From: an uncultured Chlorobiaceae bacterium
GTDB lineage: Bacteria > Bacteroidota > Chlorobiia > Chlorobiales > Chlorobiaceae
Length of the DNA: 64,000 nt
Direction: 5' to 3'
NCBI GenBank assembly: GCA_903994455.1
Contig: CAJEXI010000009.1
Coordinates: forward strand, 47,172-111,171
Below are positions 55,286-64,000 of the stretch, piece after piece (position 1 is the stretch's first letter; each line of letters starts with the position of its first letter). Below the pieces are notes generated by a model. It saw only the letters and a list, made by a program, of their open reading frames with translations, had not been told where the DNA came from and did not search any database. The position numbers and the translations under genes are program-made.

Positions 55286-56604
55286 GTATCTAGTCCTAAT
55301 CGTCGCGATTGATAAGAAGCAAAAATCCCTTTAACTCCGTAATGCTCCCGAACTGACTGAAATTGTTGCCAATGGGGGTAGCTTTGCTTGAAGGTCTGTT
55401 CACTCATTCGCACATCTTTTGTAAGATAGAGCCTGCCACCATAGTCAAGTACCATTGCATCAAGCCGATCAAGCAGAGAAAATAGCCCTTTTTCAATCTT
55501 GAAATCGAGAGCTAAAGTATAGCCTGCAAGAGGGAAAGAGAGTAAATTATCATTTTGCTTGCCGAACACTTTTAACACAGCAAGGAAAGAGCCCTTCCCG
55601 GAAGCCACTATCTCTTTTAAAATCTTTGTCATGCCAACCTTACCGGCCTCTTTGGGAATTACAAACTGGTACTGGGTAAATCCATTTTTTCCGTAAAGCC
55701 TGTTCCAGTGATGAATGCCATCAAGCGGATAGAAAAACGGCTCATAGTGAACTCTGTTTTTCACCTCTTTTTTTGTAATTCGGTTATAGTAAAGGGTATT
55801 GAACAGTTGTATAGAAAAACGGTTCAGCAGACTTGTGGGCATATCAACAGGTATGGTTAACGAGTGTTTTGAAGCACCAGCGAGAATGTTATCTGATGAG
55901 TGTTCACCAACCATAAGCAGTGAACGCCCAAGGGATGACGCGGTAGAAAGGCAATCAATCCATGCTACGGAGTAAGTGCTTGTATGATTGACCTCAAACA
56001 ACTCCAATGCTTCGCTGATATTTTGTGCTTTGAGAGTTTTTTGATTGACATAGGCGCTGCTGACTGGCTTGAGCCGAAGAGTAACGGAAAGAATAATTCC
56101 GGTCAATCCCATCCCGCCGCATGTTGCATGAAAAAGATCAGAATGAGTGATACGGGAACATAGCAGAACGCTCTCAGGATTAACAAGAAGCTCAATACTT
56201 TCGACATATTCACAAAAACAACCGCTGACATGATGATTTTTACCATGAACATCACTGGCGACAGCTCCGCCAAGCGTTATGTGCTTTGTGCCTGGTGTTA
56301 CTGGTAAAAACCAGCCCATTGGAACAAAGACATCCAAAAGATCTGCCAGGGATATCCCTGAGTTACAGGTTACAACACCTGATTTACTGTTGAAATCAAG
56401 CAGATGGTTAAGCTTTCTGATTTTGACAACATAATCGGCCAGTGAACTATCGCCATAACTTCTACCGAGACCTCGCGCAATCAAACCACCTTGACCACGA
56501 TTTTGCAATGCTGCTTTCACACCTGATAGAACAAAAGGATCGTGTACCTCTGCTTTTATGACCGGATAACGACCCCATCCATTGATGCTTTGCTGGAATT
56601 TCAT
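55282..56604 (-). CDS. dprE1: FAD-binding oxidase, DprE1-like (polyprenylphosphoryl-ribose 2'-oxidase type)
   Basis: 440 residues from ATG 56604 (MKFQQSINGWGRYPVI); a longer TTG start at 56658 overlaps the upstream gene. VAO-type FAD domain: 'ARGLGRSYGDSSLADYV', 'PVTPGTKHITLGGAVASDVHG' with H120 and 'KNHH'. The C-terminus 'GGRLYLTKDVRMSEQTF' (K396) and 'FASYQSRRLGL' follow mycobacterial DprE1, whose catalytic Lys418 aligns. The position of the drug-reactive Cys387 is Ala365 here ('GYTLALDF'). Role: oxidise the 2'-OH of polyprenylphosphoryl-ribose to the ketone, passed to DprE2. Confidence 0.87.
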   Translation of the reverse strand: MKFQQSINGWGRYPVIKAEVHDPFVLSGVKAALQNRGQGGLIARGLGRSYGDSSLADYVVKIRKLNHLLDFNSKSGVVTCNSGISLADLLDVFVPMGWFLPVTPGTKHITLGGAVASDVHGKNHHVSGCFCEYVESIELLVNPESVLLCSRITHSDLFHATCGGMGLTGIILSVTLRLKPVSSAYVNQKTLKAQNISEALELFEVNHTSTYSVAWIDCLSTASSLGRSLLMVGEHSSDNILAGASKHSLTIPVDMPTSLLNRFSIQLFNTLYYNRITKKEVKNRVHYEPFFYPLDGIHHWNRLYGKNGFTQYQFVIPKEAGKVGMTKILKEIVASGKGSFLAVLKVFGKQNDNLLSFPLAGYTLALDFKIEKGLFSLLDRLDAMVLDYGGRLYLTKDVRMSEQTFKQSYPHWQQFQSVREHYGVKGIFASYQSRRLGLDT

Positions 56605-56647
56605 TGCATACAGTTTTTGCTCACGGCTATAGAAAAAAATGGCATCC

Positions 56648-58072
56648 TTATATAGCAAGCCAGAAAATAATTACAAAAATTAATCCTGAGAAGAGACTGA
56701 CTTTATCAGTGACGGCAAAAATCACTGGGTCGTCATGCATTTCCCCCCTGTTGGTCAGCAGCCATAATCTGGTAATCCAGAACAAAAGAATTGGACAAGC
56801 CGACCAAATGATTTGCGGATGGCGATACATCGCTACTGTTGACTGATCTTGAATATAAAGTGCAAGCACCATCACTGAGAGGTATCCTGATGCTGCACCT
56901 AGAGAAGAAATCATCTCAAGGTCCGCAGGATAATAACCTCTGCCTTTGGTTTTTTCATTGTTGCCGTTACAACGCGCTTCGCGTAACTCAGAATATCTTT
57001 TTACAAGGGCAAGACTGAGAAAAATGAACATCGAGAAGGCAAGCATCCAGAATGTAGGTTTCAGGCTGCAAGCATATACTCCAGCAAGGATACGAATGGT
57101 ATAGAGTAAAGAAAGAGCTATAATATCAGCAGCAGTAACTCTTTTTAAAAAAATGGAATACGCCAGTGTTGCAATATAGTATATGCCCAAAATCAGGGTA
57201 AATTGCCAAGGCATAAAAATCAGTGCCCCGGCAAAAGAAGCAAACAGCAAAAGAGGCACGGCCATTATTGCTCTTGTGATCGGTAGTCTACCTGACGCTA
57301 ATGGACGGCCACGTTTTGTGGGATGATGACGATCGTCTTCTAAATCGAGAATGTCATTGATTAAATAGACACTTGACGCGCAAAGCGCAAATAATACAAA
57401 GGCCAGGAGCCCACTCAATAGTGCGGCAACATTGATAAGCTCATGAGCAGCAAGAAGCGGCACAAAAATCAGCAAATTTTTCAGCCACTGATGCGGGCGC
57501 AGTGCTTTTAACCATAAGCCAAAAGAGTTGACATTACTTTTAATAACACGTTCTACGTTGCCTTTTTTTACTGCTCGCCGCTCGACACCTTTTTCAGGGT
57601 TAACGATATAAGCTTTCGCAGCGGCAGCCCACACCAGTAGGTCAGCATGCGAGTTACCTGCATAATCAAATCCACCTTCCCCAAATTCTTTGACCAGACA
57701 ATCTCTTTTTGCATGAGAAGAAAGATTGCAGTGCTCGTCGGTGGCTAAAACCCGATCAAAGAGGTTCAAATGGCCAGCAATCTGATCGGCATATATTTTG
57801 TGACTAGCCGTTGCAAGAATGATCTGACGTTTTTTATCTCTTTCGGATTCAATAAGCGCAATTACTTCTTGGTCATAAGGCAAAACAGAAACATCAATTA
57901 TGATCCGCCGCGCAAGTTCAGTTTTCAACTGTGCCTTTCCCCTGAAAAACCAGAACAATGGCCATAAGCATTGAAACGGACTCTGCTTGATAAAAGAAAA
58001 CAGTGACTGATATAACAGGTCGGTACGAATAAGAGTGCCATCAAGATCAATAACAAGAGGCGATGATATCAT
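56648..58072 (-). CDS. HAD phosphatase - UbiA prenyltransferase fusion (DPPR synthase-like)
   Basis: 474 residues. Residues 1-~175: HAD phosphatase ('VIDLDGTLIRTDL' with D9 and D11; 'ILATASHK'; 'DYAGNSHADL'). Residues ~185-474: UbiA-type membrane transferase with 'LRPHQWLKNLLIFVPLLAA', first Asp motif 'NDILDLEDDRHHPTKRGRP' (N239, D240, D243, D247) and a second motif 'VTAADIIALSLLYTIRILAG'. The motif N-D-x2-D-x3-D-x2-H-P-T-K-R-x-R-P matches the mycobacterial decaprenyl-phosphate 5-phosphoribosyltransferase as recalled. Expected: transfer 5-P-ribose from PRPP to polyprenyl phosphate, then remove the 5-phosphate through the HAD part. It lies 43 nt upstream of dprE1. Confidence 0.87.
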   Translation of the reverse strand: MISSPLVIDLDGTLIRTDLLYQSLFSFIKQSPFQCLWPLFWFFRGKAQLKTELARRIIIDVSVLPYDQEVIALIESERDKKRQIILATASHKIYADQIAGHLNLFDRVLATDEHCNLSSHAKRDCLVKEFGEGGFDYAGNSHADLLVWAAAAKAYIVNPEKGVERRAVKKGNVERVIKSNVNSFGLWLKALRPHQWLKNLLIFVPLLAAHELINVAALLSGLLAFVLFALCASSVYLINDILDLEDDRHHPTKRGRPLASGRLPITRAIMAVPLLLFASFAGALIFMPWQFTLILGIYYIATLAYSIFLKRVTAADIIALSLLYTIRILAGVYACSLKPTFWMLAFSMFIFLSLALVKRYSELREARCNGNNEKTKGRGYYPADLEMISSLGAASGYLSVMVLALYIQDQSTVAMYRHPQIIWSACPILLFWITRLWLLTNRGEMHDDPVIFAVTDKVSLFSGLIFVIIFWLAI

Positions 58073-58161
58073 GCAACAAATTTATTCAGTGAATATGAAT
58101 TTTATAGTAAAAGCCGTAAAATATAGCCAAATTCCCAACCCATCCTTGGCGAAAAAGGACT

Positions 58162-59070
58162 TTACTCCGAATCCGAGCGCTTCCACCGGTCATGCAGCCA
58201 AAACCACTCTTCAGGGTACTGGTAAATATACCGTTCAAGCACTTTGGTGTAGCGGCGAACCAACTCTTCAGCATCAGCTCTGGTAATACCAAGATCAGTC
58301 ATCTCAATTTCTTCACTATCGAGCGTATAGCGACCATCTCCGGTTCTTCGGCATATTCCGACAAAAAGCGGGACTTTTGCCTTAAGAGCAAGATAAGCGG
58401 GCCCAAGAAAAACAGAGGTACGACGGCCCAGAAATTCAGTAAAAAAGGAGCCGTTCGGGTCAGACTGATCACCAAGAATAGATAAAATCCCGCCATTTTG
58501 AAGAGTTCTCAACCCCTCTCGAAGAGCCTGCCATTTATAGATAATCCGGTTACCATGCATGGTTCTCCATGCGTTCATCTTCCGGTCAATATCACGATTT
58601 TTTAGTCGTTTGACAATAATTGTAACTGGAGTGACCAATAACCCGGCACACAGAGCAAGCAGCTCCCAATTGCCGAAATGTGCGGAGAGCAGCACCCCGC
58701 CTTTTTTCTGGTCAATGGTTTTTGCCATTAAGTCACGAGCATCAATATCCATCAACTGTGCCGCATCTTCAGCAGTTTTGATCATGGGCAGACGAAGCAT
58801 TTCAATAACATTCTCTGCCTGGTTACGGTAAACCTGGCGAGCGATCAAGCTGATTTCTGTGCCGTTTTTTTCAGGAAAGGTGAGGGCAAGATTCTGCATC
58901 ACAAGCTTTCTTCTGATTTTCAGAGTATCATAACAAAAATCCCCAAAAAAAAGGGCTATTGCTGTTGATTTTTTTCGACTTATGCTCCTGACCAGCACAG
59001 CCAACCCCATGATAAGGTAAAAAAAAACCTTTTGTGAATACTTCTTGTTTTTTTCCCTGATGTGCTTCAT
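58162..59070 (-). CDS. Lysophospholipid/lipid A acyltransferase (LpxL/HtrB family)
   Basis: 302 residues. One N-terminal membrane segment (~15-28, 'VFFYLIMGLAVLV'). Catalytic HX4E is H131-E136 in 'LLSAHFGNWELLAL', followed by 'SILGDQSDPNGSFFTEFLGR' and 'YQYPEEWFWLHDRWK', all standard for late lipid A acyltransferases. Probably adds a secondary acyl chain to lipid A at the inner membrane. First gene of the leftward cluster; 87 nt divergent from rfaE2. Confidence 0.88.
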   Translation of the reverse strand: MKHIREKNKKYSQKVFFYLIMGLAVLVRSISRKKSTAIALFFGDFCYDTLKIRRKLVMQNLALTFPEKNGTEISLIARQVYRNQAENVIEMLRLPMIKTAEDAAQLMDIDARDLMAKTIDQKKGGVLLSAHFGNWELLALCAGLLVTPVTIIVKRLKNRDIDRKMNAWRTMHGNRIIYKWQALREGLRTLQNGGILSILGDQSDPNGSFFTEFLGRRTSVFLGPAYLALKAKVPLFVGICRRTGDGRYTLDSEEIEMTDLGITRADAEELVRRYTKVLERYIYQYPEEWFWLHDRWKRSDSE

Positions 59071-59157
59071 AATGGCCAGTATTTTACCATGCGGACAATC
59101 GAAGAGTATACGCTAAATTGGGAAAATACATAAGGACTTTATCTTTTATTAATCACC

Positions 59158-59670
59158 ATGACAGCTTCCAGCAAACTTATAACCCGACGCAAAGCTTTTG
59201 AAACGGTTCGGGCATGGCAGGCTTCCGGGAAAAAAGTCGTCTTTTCAAATGGCTGTTTTGATATTCTTCATGCCGGGCATGTTGAGTACTTGACGGCGGC
59301 AAAAAAACTTGGCGATGTGCTCCTTATCGGATTGAACAGTGACGCTTCGGTCAGTCGGCTCAAAGGGCCAAATCGTCCGATTTGTTGCGAAACAGATCGC
59401 GCTGCCCTGCTCTCTGCTCTCAGTGTTGTCGATGCTGTCACCCTTTTTGATGAAGATACGCCTGAAGAACTGATTGGCTCTTTGTTGCCCGACATTCTTG
59501 TCAAGGGATCAGACTGGGCTGTCGAGCGGATAGCCGGAGCACGAGCGGTACTTGAACATGGCGGCGCTGTGCTGACCATTCCCTTGCTTGAAGGCCGTTC
59601 AACAAGCGGCATCATCGAAAAAATCATTCAGCTTTACTCTCATTCATCGACCTGCGGTGGAACGGATTAA
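59158..59670 (+). CDS. rfaE2: D-glycero-beta-D-manno-heptose 1-phosphate adenylyltransferase
   Basis: 170 residues, the nucleotidyltransferase half of HldE as a separate protein. 'VFSNGCFDILHAGHVEYL' contains the HxGH motif (H38-A-G-H41); 'LIGLNSDASVSRLKGPNRP' and 'DILVKGSDWAVERIAGA' follow the family. It makes ADP-heptose for LPS core, consistent with GT9-type transferases at 34.5 kb. The kinase half is not in the window. tamB starts 14 nt before its stop codon in another frame. Confidence 0.94.
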   Translation: MTASSKLITRRKAFETVRAWQASGKKVVFSNGCFDILHAGHVEYLTAAKKLGDVLLIGLNSDASVSRLKGPNRPICCETDRAALLSALSVVDAVTLFDEDTPEELIGSLLPDILVKGSDWAVERIAGARAVLEHGGAVLTIPLLEGRSTSGIIEKIIQLYSHSSTCGGTD

Positions 59671-62600
59671 ACACTACAGCCTCAAACTTCTCGCAGCTTT
59701 TCTTGCATTCATGCTGGTGCTGTCGTTTGCCTCCCTGATTGTCCTGAACAGTGGAGTGCTCGACCGATTTGCCAAAGAACTGGCGATCAGACTGTTTAAC
59801 GAGAAGCTTTCAGGGCGACTGGAACTGCAGGAGTTGCACCTGAAGTTTCCGAACAATATCACCTTCATCAATCCCCGGATTTATGGGCTGGGAGAAAAAA
59901 CGCCAGCTCTTGAAGCACGTTCTCTTTCGCTGCAATTCAACTTTCTCACACTCCTTCAGCCTGACATCAAAACCCTGTACGTGCATCAACTTACGGCCGA
60001 TTCACTCAATACGAGGGTTCTTGAAGAGAAAAACGGCAAACTAAATCTTGAGCTTATTTTTACCTCCCGCGACCCGGACCCGACAAAAGCTTCGCTGAAA
60101 TATTTTTTCTGTAAAAACTTGCAGATAAACAATAGTAATCTCTCTTACTCCGGAAAAATCATCAATGGAGACAAAGTAAACATAATCGCAAAAGAGATTA
60201 ATCTGGAACTTTCAGAATTTACGGTCAAGAAAAAACTTTTGAAGGGAACACTCGACCACCTGAAATTCAATATCCCCCAGAGTCACGTCTGTTTGCAGCA
60301 AGCGTCCGGGAAATTTCTTTTTTCTGAAACCCGTTCTGAGGTGCTTGCCCTGAAAGCAAGAAGCAATAACAGCCATGCAGAGCTCTCAGCCACTTTTGAC
60401 CACTTCAATATTTTTGCACATCAATTACCACATCAGCTTGCCCTCAGTACCTCTTTTCTGAATCTTCAGGAGCTGGCCATACAGAGCGACGATCTGAAAC
60501 TCTTGCTCCCTGAACTTGTTATCCCGTCGGGTCTCTACACTCTTAAAGGCAACGCCAGAGGAAAAAACGACAATGTTACCATCATTGATGCGCTTTTGAC
60601 ACACCTTAAAAGCAGAGTTGCTGTACAAGGAGAGCTGCTGAACCTGCTGAACAGAAATGCCTTTGCTTTTGCACTGAATTGCGACAGTTCCAGAATTGCC
60701 GAGCCAATAGTTGAGTCACTCATGAAAGAGAGTTCGCAAAAGGAAATTGCCCGAAAAACTGGCGACATTACCTTTTTTGGAACTGCCAAGGGAAACCTGA
60801 ATACGGTGAAGGCCGATATGACGACACTCTCTGCGGCTGGAAAAGTATCCGTGGCTGGCGAAGCATCAAGGAATGAGTCCTCAGAGCTCTCTTGTAAAGG
60901 CACATTTGCGCTGAACGAGTTTAAGCCGCACATCCTTATGGCACCAGGTCCAGGAAAAAGCCTTGTCAATGCTTCAGGAAGTTTTGAGGGAAAAACGGAC
61001 AACAAGGAGATTCGCCAACTGATGCTCGACATCAAAGTTGCTGATTCCTTCTGGCAAAATCAACCGGTGAAAGAGGGCTCCATCTCAATGAATTACCGTA
61101 ATAACTTGCTGAATACCTCGTTGTTCATGAAAGACGGCCAGACAAGTCTTACGCTTGACGGCGGAATTGAATGGAAAGATAAAGCTCCCCGCTACCATGC
61201 ATCCGGTAAAACAACAACGTTCGATATTTCAAAACTACTTGATTCAAAAAAGTTCACAACTGATCTGAATGGAGTCTTTGCCATACAAGGCTCAGGATTT
61301 GACCCCGGTATGCTGAACGTTGCTGCGGTTATGCAGTTTGCGCCCTCAACAATCAACGGCATCGAGCTTAAAGAACATTCAAAAGCTTCCATTGAAATTG
61401 CTCAGAACGCAGCCTCCTCCCGGGCAAGCATAAACAGCGATTTTCTTGATATTCTTGCTGAAGGCGATTATTCGTTCGAAGAGCTGATTAACCTTGGGAA
61501 GCTTGCAGGTTCTGGTATTTCAAGGGAAATAGGCGGGCAGAATATCTGGCAGACGACTCTTCCCGCCCCTGTTACTGCCAGCAATACACTCAAGAAACCA
61601 TTTACGGTCAACTACCATATCACGGCCAAAGATATCTCCCCGCTTACACGTTTTTTACCGGTACAGCATCTTACTCTGCAGGGCAAGGCTCAGGGGCGTG
61701 CCATCTACCGCAACGGGCAATGTTCTATCAGCTCTTCAATCAACCTTGGCAGTCTGCACTCGCACGACAACTTGTTTCTTGAAAATCTTTCTCTTGAGGC
61801 CGAAGTGGAATGCGATGGCAACCGGGCTCCTCAAGCTTCGGTCACCGGCAAAGCTTCCTCAATAACCATTGCCGGAAAAAAAGCTGGTAATGCAGTTTTT
61901 TCGACTCACTATACACCATCACACCTCGAAGCTGCCCTCGACATTGCCATACCCGATCCTGCTCAAAATATGAGCGTGAAATTTACAGCATCAAAAAGCA
62001 ATCTCGGCTATGAGCTGCTGTTCAACCACCTGTCAATAAAAGATGCTGCGGGAATATGGCGGGCAGAGGAGAACTCACGCATCACGTTGGGCAGAACATC
62101 GGCAAGATTCAACCATTTTACTCTGGAAAAAGGAACGCAACGGGCGGTGTTTGATGGCGAACTGAGTAACTCGCAACCAGGCAGTTTTCAGTGTACCTTG
62201 TCAAATTTTGAACTCAACGAGTTGCAACGGTTTGCGCTGGATCCCGCTCTTGACAAGCTTGCAGGCACAATCAATGCTTCGTTGACAGTCAGCGGAAACC
62301 CGGCTTCGAAAACAAGTTCGCTCACCCTGAACGGGCATGCCATCCATTATGATAAATTTGTGATAGGAACACTGCAAGGCAATGCCCTTCACCTTGGCAA
62401 TCAGCTTCGTTTTAACGTACACAGCAGTGCTCCAATACCGGAAAAAATTTCAGAAAAAGCCTTCCCATCGCTAAACACTATTGATGGAAGCGGCACTCTT
62501 CCTCTGGTTCTCAACTACTATCCCCTGCAGTTCCATACTGCTGAACAACAGCCGATAAGCGCCTCATTCCAGTCTGATAATCTTTCTGCGCAGTTTCTTG

Positions 62601-64000
62601 AATACCTGCTGCCTTTTTTTACATCGGCTGAAGGAATTATCCCGACATCGCTTAAAATTGAAGGGAAAACACCAAACCCGGACATTTACCTGACCACTCA
62701 TCTGCGTAATACAAAAATAAAAATCGAACCAACGCAGGTATCCTACCAACTCAATGGTGAGATCTATGTAACCCCGAAAGCCATTGAGCTGAGGGAGATA
62801 ACCGTCAGTGACAACCTCCATGGATATGGAAAAATTGATGGCCTGGTGATGCTCGAAAAGCTGGAACCCAAAGAGCTGAATCTTGCTGGCAAATTGAACA
62901 AGCTCCTTTTGTTTAACAAAAAAGACAAACAGGACGAAACATCGTTCGGGAGCATCACCGGTACAACCGATAACATTCTTTTTCATGGCAAACTCTCCGC
63001 ACCGGTGGTTGAAGGAGAATTAAAAATTGATGCAACCGATTTCTCACTCTACCGGGCGGGAGCCAATAAAAGTGCCAAGTATCTGGGCGTTGACAAATTT
63101 ATTGAATTTGTCTCCCGTTACCCTTCCCGAACTCCTGCGGACGGCATCAAAATCAATGGCGGAGCAGCAAAACCTGCAGATTTTTATTATTCACTGATCG
63201 ATATCCTGCAAATAAAAAACCTGCGCGTCAGCAGTGTGGAGCCACTCAAGTATACAGTTATTTTTGATCGCATCAGAGGCGAACAACTTGAAACATCCAT
63301 CAACAACCTTTTTCTGATTGTCAACAAAAACAATCAGCTATACAGACTTTTTGGCACGGTAAACATCATTGGTGGCAAATACAAATTGTCCAACACAAAC
63401 TTTGACCTGCAGAATGGCGGAAAAATCATCTGGAACAATGTTGATATCCGGGGAGGTGTTATGGACAATCTGTACGGCAGTAGATATATAAACGCTTCAA
63501 ACCAGCAAACTGGCGAACGCGATAATGTTAACCTGCTTCTGGCCATCACCGGTACTCTTAACGACCCACAGGTTGCTATGGGCTATTACCTGAATGAACA
63601 GACACAGCCTTATGCGTCAGTCAACATGATCGGTGGTCAATCGAGCCAGATTGACCCGAACGCAGAATTAAACGTCATCTCCATGCTGCTGTCCAGGCAA
63701 TGGTATATCAAGCCAGGGAGCGGCGGTCTCAATGGAAATATTGCCGTTTCAAGCGTCGGCTTCTCTGCTGGATCCGGCATTCTTTCATCCCAATTTTCAA
63801 AGGTCATTCAGGATATTGGCGGACTTGAAAGCTTCAACATCAATGTAGGGATGGATAAACGTGGCGCTCTGAGCGGACTTGACCTTTACTTTGCACTCAG
63901 TGTCCCTGGTACCGATGGAAAAGTCCGTTTTATCGGTACCGGCGGTTCTGCCGACATTGGGGGCTCAACTACCTCCAATTATTACGGAACATCACAGAAA
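59657..64000 (+). CDS. tamB: Translocation/assembly module protein TamB (3' end outside window)
   Basis: Open from GTG 59657 through the last base, at least 1,448 codons without a stop in the segments I translated. Residues ~5-30 form a single membrane anchor (YSLKLLAAFLAFMLVLSFAS, then IVL). The following ~1,000 residues are a beta-rich AsmA/TamB-like repeat region, and the end of the window is inside the C-terminal DUF490 domain ('IGGQSSQIDPNAELNVISML', 'LSRQWYIKPGSG'). TamB bridges the inner and outer membranes and has been linked to outer-membrane protein assembly and phospholipid transport. It is coupled to rfaE2 by a 14-nt overlap. Confidence 0.92.
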   Translation, partial: MERIKHYSLKLLAAFLAFMLVLSFASLIVLNSGVLDRFAKELAIRLFNEKLSGRLELQELHLKFPNNITFINPRIYGLGEKTPALEARSLSLQFNFLTLLQPDIKTLYVHQLTADSLNTRVLEEKNGKLNLELIFTSRDPDPTKASLKYFFCKNLQINNSNLSYSGKIINGDKVNIIAKEINLELSEFTVKKKLLKGTLDHLKFNIPQSHVCLQQASGKFLFSETRSEVLALKARSNNSHAELSATFDHFNIFAHQLPHQLALSTSFLNLQELAIQSDDLKLLLPELVIPSGLYTLKGNARGKNDNVTIIDALLTHLKSRVAVQGELLNLLNRNAFAFALNCDSSRIAEPIVESLMKESSQKEIARKTGDITFFGTAKGNLNTVKADMTTLSAAGKVSVAGEASRNESSELSCKGTFALNEFKPHILMAPGPGKSLVNASGSFEGKTDNKEIRQLMLDIKVADSFWQNQPVKEGSISMNYRNNLLNTSLFMKDGQTSLTLDGGIEWKDKAPRYHASGKTTTFDISKLLDSKKFTTDLNGVFAIQGSGFDPGMLNVAAVMQFAPSTINGIELKEHSKASIEIAQNAASSRASINSDFLDILAEGDYSFEELINLGKLAGSGISREIGGQNIWQTTLPAPVTASNTLKKPFTVNYHITAKDISPLTRFLPVQHLTLQGKAQGRAIYRNGQCSISSSINLGSLHSHDNLFLENLSLEAEVECDGNRAPQASVTGKASSITIAGKKAGNAVFSTHYTPSHLEAALDIAIPDPAQNMSVKFTASKSNLGYELLFNHLSIKDAAGIWRAEENSRITLGRTSARFNHFTLEKGTQRAVFDGELSNSQPGSFQCTLSNFELNELQRFALDPALDKLAGTINASLTVSGNPASKTSSLTLNGHAIHYDKFVIGTLQGNALHLGNQLRFNVHSSAPIPEKISEKAFPSLNTIDGSGTLPLVLNYYPLQFHTAEQQPISASFQSDNLSAQFLEYLLPFFTSAEGIIPTSLKIEGKTPNPDIYLTTHLRNTKIKIEPTQVSYQLNGEIYVTPKAIELREITVSDNLHGYGKIDGLVMLEKLEPKELNLAGKLNKLLLFNKKDKQDETSFGSITGTTDNILFHGKLSAPVVEGELKIDATDFSLYRAGANKSAKYLGVDKFIEFVSRYPSRTPADGIKINGGAAKPADFYYSLIDILQIKNLRVSSVEPLKYTVIFDRIRGEQLETSINNLFLIVNKNNQLYRLFGTVNIIGGKYKLSNTNFDLQNGGKIIWNNVDIRGGVMDNLYGSRYINASNQQTGERDNVNLLLAITGTLNDPQVAMGYYLNEQTQPYASVNMIGGQSSQIDPNAELNVISMLLSRQWYIKPGSGGLNGNIAVSSVGFSAGSGILSSQFSKVIQDIGGLESFNINVGMDKRGALSGLDLYFALSVPGTDGKVRFIGTGGSADIGGSTTSNYYGTSQK

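Noticed and set aside
60425..63549. Several minus-strand frames of 60-166 codons
   Set aside because: All are shadows of the tamB frame, which stays open through the whole region.

Overview
The window looks like chromosomal DNA of a green sulfur bacterium (Chlorobiales). This is inferred from gene content and order, not proven. The supporting traits are uppS-bamA, a rimP-nusA-infB-rbfA-truB-ribF-rpsO block followed by yicC-(gmk)-rpoZ, a type 2 isopentenyl diphosphate isomerase next to a polyprenyl diphosphate synthase, a tiny mS38/AURKAIP1-like basic protein, and an outer-membrane toolkit (BamA, Skp/OmpH, LptC-like, LpxL-like, RfaE2, TamB) of a Gram-negative cell. No phage, insertion sequence, CRISPR array or rRNA operon was seen.

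Layout: 1-33.4 kb is dense housekeeping DNA. It opens with the 3' part of uppS, then bamA, a bifunctional-nuclease-like gene, two tRNAs (Leu-GAG, Lys-UUU), rho, a folC-ruvA pair, rpsT, glmM with an MsbA-type ABC exporter, a FtsX/LolE-type permease, the isoprenoid pair, dprA, skp, lptC-like, panD and a one-domain GlmU. Next comes a leftward block: glyoxalase-like gene, rpoZ, a decayed gmk, yicC, rpsO, ribF, truB, rbfA, infB, nusA, rimP, then a small membrane protein, a glutaredoxin-like gene, hisS, ptsN, cdsA and a CPBP-family membrane protease.

33.5-59 kb is a surface-polysaccharide region. The rightward half (33.5-43.8 kb) holds glycosyltransferases of families 4, 9 and 2. It includes one gene broken by a frameshift and one C-terminal scrap of a family 9 enzyme, and its middle is visibly richer in A+T than the flanks. 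The leftward half (43.8-59.1 kb) holds an ABC exporter, two GT2-containing proteins (one a methyltransferase/RgpF/GT2 fusion), GtrA, a FAD oxidoreductase, an epimerase, a large membrane protein, and three genes strongly resembling mycobacterial DprE2, DprE1 and the UbiA-family DPPR synthase (fused here to a HAD phosphatase domain). An LpxL-type acyltransferase lies upstream. The right edge holds rfaE2 (heptose activation) and the first ~1,448 codons of tamB, which runs off the window.

The most interesting feature is the apparent polyprenyl-phosphoryl-D-arabinofuranose (DPA-like) module at 49.8-58.1 kb: synthase plus phosphatase, two-step C2' epimerase, a GtrA membrane protein, and a candidate GT-C glycosyltransferase with an invariant-looking GLDPSW loop. 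This suggests that the cell decorates a surface glycan or protein with D-arabinofuranose or a related furanose. Other points worth checking are the gmk remnant between intact yicC and rpoZ, a 22-copy hexapeptide repeat in IF-2, and an intrinsic terminator placed about 30 nt upstream of rimP-nusA-infB.
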